The notes under the pieces are model-generated. The model searched no databases. It was not told where the DNA came from and saw only the letters and a program-made list of their open reading frames with translations. Of a DNA stretch of 64,000 nt, positions 60,830 to 64,000 are shown piece after piece (position 1 is the first letter of the stretch; the number at the start of each line of letters is the position of its first letter). This stretch comes from JADLCX01 sp964630785 (GTDB lineage: Bacteria; Planctomycetota; Phycisphaerae; Phycisphaerales; UBA1924): positions 62,001 to 126,000 of the forward strand of contig CAZVZG010000014.1 of NCBI GenBank assembly GCA_964630785.1. Reading direction: 5' to 3'. The position numbers and the translations under genes were made by a program.

Positions 60830-61279
60830 TCAGCCGAGCCCGACGCCCGAAGTCGTGAGACGGACGGTCGAGCGCTTCTGGGCCTCGTATGCGCCGATGT
60901 CGCTCACGGTCGTGTTCTGAAGAAACTCGATATTCATGCGCCGGATGTTGCTCCAGTGCGCATGCGCCGGACAGGCCCGCTCATCGGAGCACGGACCCAG
61001 GCTGAGCATGCAGCGGGGCAGAATCGCCGGGTCGTCGAGCTTCAGGCACAACTCGTACAGCGTGACCTTGTCGGGATCGCACGCGAGCGTGGCGCCGCCG
61101 CCGACGCCCCGGCGCGTGGTGACAAGCCCGCGGCGCGAGAGCAGGTGCACAACTTTGCTCAGCGAGGTTGTCTTGATGCCGGTGGCGCGGGCCATCTCGT
61201 CAACGGACGCGGATCGCGTCTTGCGAGCCGCGAGATAGCCGAGCGCGACCGCGGCGTAGCCGGTGAGTGGGCTGAGCAT
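60830..61279 (-). CDS. Rrf2-family transcriptional regulator
   Basis: 149 residues from the ATG at 61279 with GGAGTG 7 nt upstream; longer starts lack support. The winged helix is seen in SVDEMARATGIKTTSLSKVV and the wing RRGVGGGATLACDP. Three Cys suitable for an iron-sulfur cluster lie in CMLSLGPC-SDERAC (Cys spacing x6 and x5), followed by PAHAHW, as in NsrR- and IscR-type sensors. It probably senses NO, iron or redox state and represses its own promoter; a palindrome sits 32 bp upstream of the start. It ends 12 bp from the convergent helicase stop. The target genes beyond itself are not known. Confidence 0.88.
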   Translation of the reverse strand: MLSPLTGYAAVALGYLAARKTRSASVDEMARATGIKTTSLSKVVHLLSRRGLVTTRRGVGGGATLACDPDKVTLYELCLKLDDPAILPRCMLSLGPCSDERACPAHAHWSNIRRMNIEFLQNTTVSDIGAYEAQKRSTVRLTTSGVGLG

Positions 61280-61310
61280 GTCGGCACTCCGAGTGGGATT
61301 GGTCAATCTG

Positions 61311-61329
61311 GATATACGAGTTGTATATC
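61311..61329. promoter_or_regulatory. Palindromic operator candidate upstream of the Rrf2 gene
   Basis: GATATAC-GAGTT-GTATATC is a perfect 7-bp inverted repeat around a 5-nt centre, with a further GAATATA next to it. The region is AT-rich and lies 32-50 bp upstream of the Rrf2 start, where an autoregulatory site is expected. Confidence 0.55.
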
Positions 61330-61468
61330 TGAATATAGCACCTTCCGCCGCCGAGTCCAACGCTCAAAGCGTTGATCCACGGTGAGTCCCATAGGTTCGG
61401 TTTTTGATCGGTCTCGCGACCCGCCAAGCCGAATGGTGGAATCGGGCGATCGCGGACCCACGCCGTTG

Positions 61469-62272
61469 TCACCCGTGGATTCGCTCCGGGTGGGCGTAAA
61501 CGTTGAACCCCCGCTCGCGAAGGAAGCCGACGAGCGTGACGTTGGATTCATCGGCCAGGTCGATCGCCAGCGAGGACGGGGCCGAAACAGCCGCGACGAT
61601 CGCGATCCCGGCCGCGAGCGCCTTCTGCACGATCTCGAACGACGCCCGGCCGCTGACCATAAGCAAGTGGTTTGAGAGCGGGGTCAGCCCCGCCATGAAC
61701 GCGTGGCCGATCGCTTTGTCTACCGCGTTGTGGCGGCCGACGTCCTCGCGGGCGACCAGCAGGTGGCCGCGAGCATCGAAGACGGCCGCGGCGTGCAGGC
61801 CGCCCGTTTGATCGAACGTGGGCTGGGCCTGTCGCAACCCCGCGGCCGCTGCGTAGAGCGTGCATGCCTCGACCATCGGGCCGTCCGCCACCGGCCGCAT
61901 CCGCTTGCACACGGCGTCGATGGTCGATGCACCGCAGACGCCGCAACTGGAGGAGGCGAACACGTGGCGCGTGAGGCGGACGAAGTCGACCGCCACGCCG
62001 GGCGCCACGAGCACATCGATCGCCGAGCCCGGGTCCCGATCGCAGCGGCGGATGTGGCGGACGTCGGCGGGACGGCCAAGAAGCCCCTCACCCACCAGAA
62101 ACCCCGCGGCCAGCTCTTCGTCGTGGCCGGGCGTGCGCATGGTCACGCCGATGCCCCGCCCCGCGACCCGGATCTCCAGCGGCTCTTCGCGGGCGACGTG
62201 ATCGTCGGCCGCCGCGAGCGACTCACCCGGCCGATGTCGCCAAACACGGTTCGGGCCGGAGAGATCGGACAT
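61469..62272 (-). CDS. fdhD: Formate dehydrogenase accessory sulfurtransferase FdhD
   Basis: 267 residues from the ATG at 62272; the longer frame to 62527 is unsupported. The active-site loop is SSSCGVCG with Cys110 and Cys113, as needed to pass sulfur from IscS to the molybdenum bis-MGD cofactor of formate dehydrogenase. GGLHAAAVFD, EDVGRHNAVDKAIG and LMVSGRASFEIVQKAL are also family signatures. No formate dehydrogenase subunit or molybdenum-cofactor gene is in the window, so the client must be elsewhere. The gene follows a terminator and ends 190 bp before the Rrf2 start, on the same strand. Confidence 0.93.
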   Translation of the reverse strand: MSDLSGPNRVWRHRPGESLAAADDHVAREEPLEIRVAGRGIGVTMRTPGHDEELAAGFLVGEGLLGRPADVRHIRRCDRDPGSAIDVLVAPGVAVDFVRLTRHVFASSSCGVCGASTIDAVCKRMRPVADGPMVEACTLYAAAAGLRQAQPTFDQTGGLHAAAVFDARGHLLVAREDVGRHNAVDKAIGHAFMAGLTPLSNHLLMVSGRASFEIVQKALAAGIAIVAAVSAPSSLAIDLADESNVTLVGFLRERGFNVYAHPERIHG

Positions 62273-62303
62273 CGGACGATGATACTCGGAGGCGGCGGCC
62301 GCA

Positions 62304-62329
62304 ATGAAAACAGCCCCCTCGCGGGGGCT
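62304..62329 (-). terminator. Rho-independent terminator, minus strand, upstream of fdhD
   Basis: Read on the minus strand, CAGCCCCC, loop GCGA, GGGGGCTG is an 8-bp GC stem (62,329-62,310) followed by TTTTCATT. It would stop transcripts coming from the lipoprotein region. The plus-strand orientation has no T-run. Confidence 0.7.
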
Positions 62330-62572
62330 GCTTGAAGCGGAGAGGGGGGACTCTGATCCCGGTTCCTCCGCCATTCGCCAAGACCGGCGATTTGGCGATA
62401 TCCCCCGTGAGCGGGCATTGGTAGCCTGTCGTTCGGCTACGCTTGGCGCTGGAAAGTGCCGCTGAGTTCGCGGCAAAAAGGACAAATTAAAGACAACTCG
62501 CGGAAGTCGAGCGAGTACGTCTCTCAAAGACCTTGGCTCTTATCCGGGCTGGATCAGGTTTTCACGGGCAGG

Positions 62573-62803
62573 TCAGATGTACACACGCCCGATCACCGGG
62601 CCGGACGAGTTGTCAAAGCCCAGCTCCTGCCAGTACATCCGCCAGTGCGTCCAGGGCTCGTACATGTTCGCCGGCGGGCACTCGGCCGCGCTGGTGCATC
62701 CGCCGATCTGCATCACGCTGTTGGTGAACTCCCGCTCGCCGACGATCGGGACAACGCTCGACGTGACAAGGCCCGCAGCTGACGTTACGGACGTTGTCCG
62801 CAC
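62573..62803 (-). CDS. Possible small CDS or gene remnant, unknown
   Basis: 76 codons from a GTG at 62803 that overlaps the lipoprotein stop by 19 nt. GGCTSAAECPPANMYEPWTH and WRMYWQELGFDN are of ordinary composition, unlike shadow frames of this genome, and it ends just after GRVYI. A stop lies immediately upstream of the GTG. The peptide might be the tail of a formerly larger gene. The remaining 300 bp between this frame and fdhD hold only a terminator and no recognised sequence. Confidence 0.3.
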   Translation of the reverse strand: MRTTSVTSAAGLVTSSVVPIVGEREFTNSVMQIGGCTSAAECPPANMYEPWTHWRMYWQELGFDNSSGPVIGRVYI

Positions 62804-63492
62804 TCAAACAGGTGGGTTGGTTTGCCAAATCGCACGTCCAAGGAGTAATCCCAGTTGAGGTCGCAATGGCGGTGACGCTCCAGATAGTCGCGGCATCGAG
62901 CCACCCATGCCATCTCATCGATGCCACCCGCAGGGGCCTCCTCGCCGACGGCTCGGGCGAGTGCGCTGCGAATGTTCTCCCGGAACTGGCCGTTTGAACC
63001 TTCCAAGGCATCGCACAGGGTAGTCAACATCCCCGCCTCCGCCAACTCAAACTCGATCGTTGATTGTCCAATGAAGTCCGGGCACGCGCACCGCAGAAGC
63101 ACCGTTAGCCCATGCATGTCCCGATCACACATTGCCTTGAAGAGCAATGCGGGCACAAGGCCTTGCCACCAGGCCCGTTGGGCCTCAGATAGCTCGCCCA
63201 TTGGAGGATACACGATGCCGCAGTACTCCAGAAAGAGCGCCTCATTCTCGTCAGCAGATGCAACCTGGCTCAGGCAGGCAAGTGCTAGTCTCGTGTCTTC
63301 AATCTGTTCGTCTTTGCTAGAGAGACCTCTGCCGGCAGGTCGCCTTAAAACAAAGCACTCGCTCGCGCGCGTTAGCAATGCCGTATGTGATGGTGCATTT
63401 GAAGGCAAATTCTTGCATGCCGCCAGAACAGAAACGACGATCCCCATCGTAATGGCGGTAAATCCACACAAAATAAATCGATAGATCAACAT
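62785..63492 (-). CDS. Lipoprotein of unknown function, 5' end next to an IS
   Basis: 235 residues from the ATG at 63492. The N-terminus, MLIYRFILCGF with a hydrophobic run to VLAAC, is a lipoprotein signal with lipobox Cys near residue 27. The mature part is acidic and helical, with CLSQVASADENEALFLEY and RCACPDFIGQSTIEFELAEA; I do not recognise the family. Eight or more Cys are present. GC content is clearly lower than in surrounding genes. The terminus of the IS3 element is only 14 bp upstream, so the native ribosome-binding site and promoter seem to have been displaced, or the N-terminus was different before insertion. Confidence 0.62.
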   Translation of the reverse strand: MLIYRFILCGFTAITMGIVVSVLAACKNLPSNAPSHTALLTRASECFVLRRPAGRGLSSKDEQIEDTRLALACLSQVASADENEALFLEYCGIVYPPMGELSEAQRAWWQGLVPALLFKAMCDRDMHGLTVLLRCACPDFIGQSTIEFELAEAGMLTTLCDALEGSNGQFRENIRSALARAVGEEAPAGGIDEMAWVARCRDYLERHRHCDLNWDYSLDVRFGKPTHLFECGQRP

Positions 63493-63506
63493 GCTATTTC
63501 TGAGCT

Positions 63507-64000
63507 TGCCCAGGTTTGGTGGACGGGTCGAGTGTATCACCGTCGGCTCGCCTCGAACGCTTCGGGGCTGAGATAGCCGAGGGAACTGTGCAGACGTTGA
63601 CGGTTGTAGAAGACTTCGATGTAATCGAAGATCGCGGCCCGGGCCTGCTGGCGGGTGGCGAACTTCTCGTGGTGGTCCAGCTCGTTCTTGAGCGTGGCCC
63701 AGAAGGACTCCTTCGGGGCGTTGTCGCGGCACTCGCCGGCCCGGCTCATGCTCGTGGTGGCGCCCAGCCGATCCAGCAACGCACGGTACTCCCGGCAGGC
63801 GTACTGCACGCCCCGGTCCGAGTGGTGCAGAAGGCCCGGGGGCGGGTCCCGTCGGGCCCGGGCCATCTCCAGCGCATCGATCACCAGTTCGACACGCATG
63901 TGCGCGGCCATGCTCCAGCCCACGATCCTCCGGCTGCACAGGTCCATCACGCCCGCCAGGTAGAGCCACCCCTCTCCGGTGGGGATGTACGTGATGTCGC
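63507..64000 (-). mobile_element. IS3-family insertion sequence, one end and partial body
   Basis: The transposase frame runs off the right edge. Beyond its stop the sequence reads, on the plus strand from 63507, TGCCCAGGTTTGGTGGACG. Its reverse complement ends in CCTGGGCA, giving the terminal TG/CA of IS3-type elements. The other end and any target duplication are outside the window. Confidence 0.75.
63537..64000 (-). CDS. IS3-family transposase (OrfB, DDE integrase core), partial at right edge
   Basis: At least 154 C-terminal residues are present. The frame begins at the edge with DITYIPTGEGWLYLAGVMDL, where Asp is the first acidic residue of the DDE triad. LHHSDRGVQYA holds the second Asp, and NAPKESFWATLKNEL holds the Glu. 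The C-terminus, YNRQRLHSSLGYLSPEAFE, is the conserved end of IS3-group OrfB. An internal ATG at 63950 is not the start. OrfB is normally made as an OrfAB fusion by programmed frameshift; OrfA would lie beyond the edge. Confidence 0.92.
   Translation of the reverse strand, partial: DITYIPTGEGWLYLAGVMDLCSRRIVGWSMAAHMRVELVIDALEMARARRDPPPGLLHHSDRGVQYACREYRALLDRLGATTSMSRAGECRDNAPKESFWATLKNELDHHEKFATRQQARAAIFDYIEVFYNRQRLHSSLGYLSPEAFEASRR

Noticed and set aside
58343..61375. 1,010-codon plus-strand frame over the helicase
   Set aside because: Another shadow of the helicase gene in high-GC DNA.
63537..63950. Transposase called from the internal ATG at 63950
   Set aside because: The frame continues upstream to the window edge with DITYIPT, which carries the first catalytic Asp.
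62785..63969. 394-codon version of the lipoprotein frame
   Set aside because: The first 159 codons are a shadow of the IS3 transposase in another frame; the lipoprotein signal begins at 63492.

Overview
The window reads as high-GC (roughly two-thirds G+C) chromosomal DNA from a planctomycete, most likely a Phycisphaerae-type organism. The markers are four pseudopilin-like proteins with the FTLIELLVVIAIIALLV signature, a secreted protein ending in a GC-type dockerin, a DNRLRE protein with a PEP-CTERM-like tail ending in RRRRA, a 4,386-residue surface protein with an LEPR-XLL-like N-terminus, a Ser/Thr kinase with an extra N-terminal domain, and a neutral-ceramidase-like protein. This assignment is an inference from gene families; no rRNA or tRNA gene was seen.

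Layout. (1) 1-10.5 kb, minus strand: DNRLRE protein, GntR/LacI-type regulator, pseudopilin, BNR-4 propeller protein, enolase-superfamily sugar-acid dehydratase, SDR dehydrogenase, ceramidase-like protein and a large membrane protein that runs off the left edge. Several junctions are overlaps of 4-8 nt. (2) 10.7-19.8 kb, plus strand, divergent: D-2-hydroxyacid dehydrogenase, SSS transporter, epimerase-like protein, DHDPS-family aldolase, a small membrane protein, a glutamate-1-semialdehyde-aminomutase-like aminotransferase, FAH-family hydrolase and M24 peptidase. Regions 1 and 2 together look like one catabolic locus for a sugar acid or uronate, with uptake, dehydration, oxidation and aldol or hydrolytic cleavage, possibly controlled by the GntR/LacI protein. 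(3) 20.1-21.5 kb: a dockerin-bearing secreted protein. (4) 21.5-23.9 kb: a compact restriction-modification pair of lower GC; the nuclease resembles HincII. (5) 24.2-37.4 kb: the giant LEPR-XLL/RTX-like protein. (6) 37.8-49.6 kb, minus strand: peptide transporter permease and binding protein without the other subunits, three exported proteins of unknown function, a conserved unknown, infC (IF-3) with an apparent AUA start codon, and a Ser/Thr kinase. (7) 50.1-54.3 kb, plus strand: three pseudopilins; two of them are each followed by a small paralogous membrane protein, which indicates a duplicated module. (8) 54.4-60.8 kb: ElbB-like protein, an APC-USP fusion transporter, and a UvrD/PcrA helicase interrupted by a 368-residue intein that appears to carry a GIY-YIG-like nuclease insert. 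(9) 60.8-64 kb, minus strand: an Rrf2 regulator with a palindromic operator candidate, FdhD, a terminator, a lower-GC lipoprotein, and an IS3-family element whose end lies 14 bp from the lipoprotein start.

The strongest items for follow-up are the intein, the infC AUA start, the HincII-like nuclease with Asn in place of a catalytic Asp, and the duplicated pseudopilin module. All annotation was done by reading the sequence; no database search was possible.
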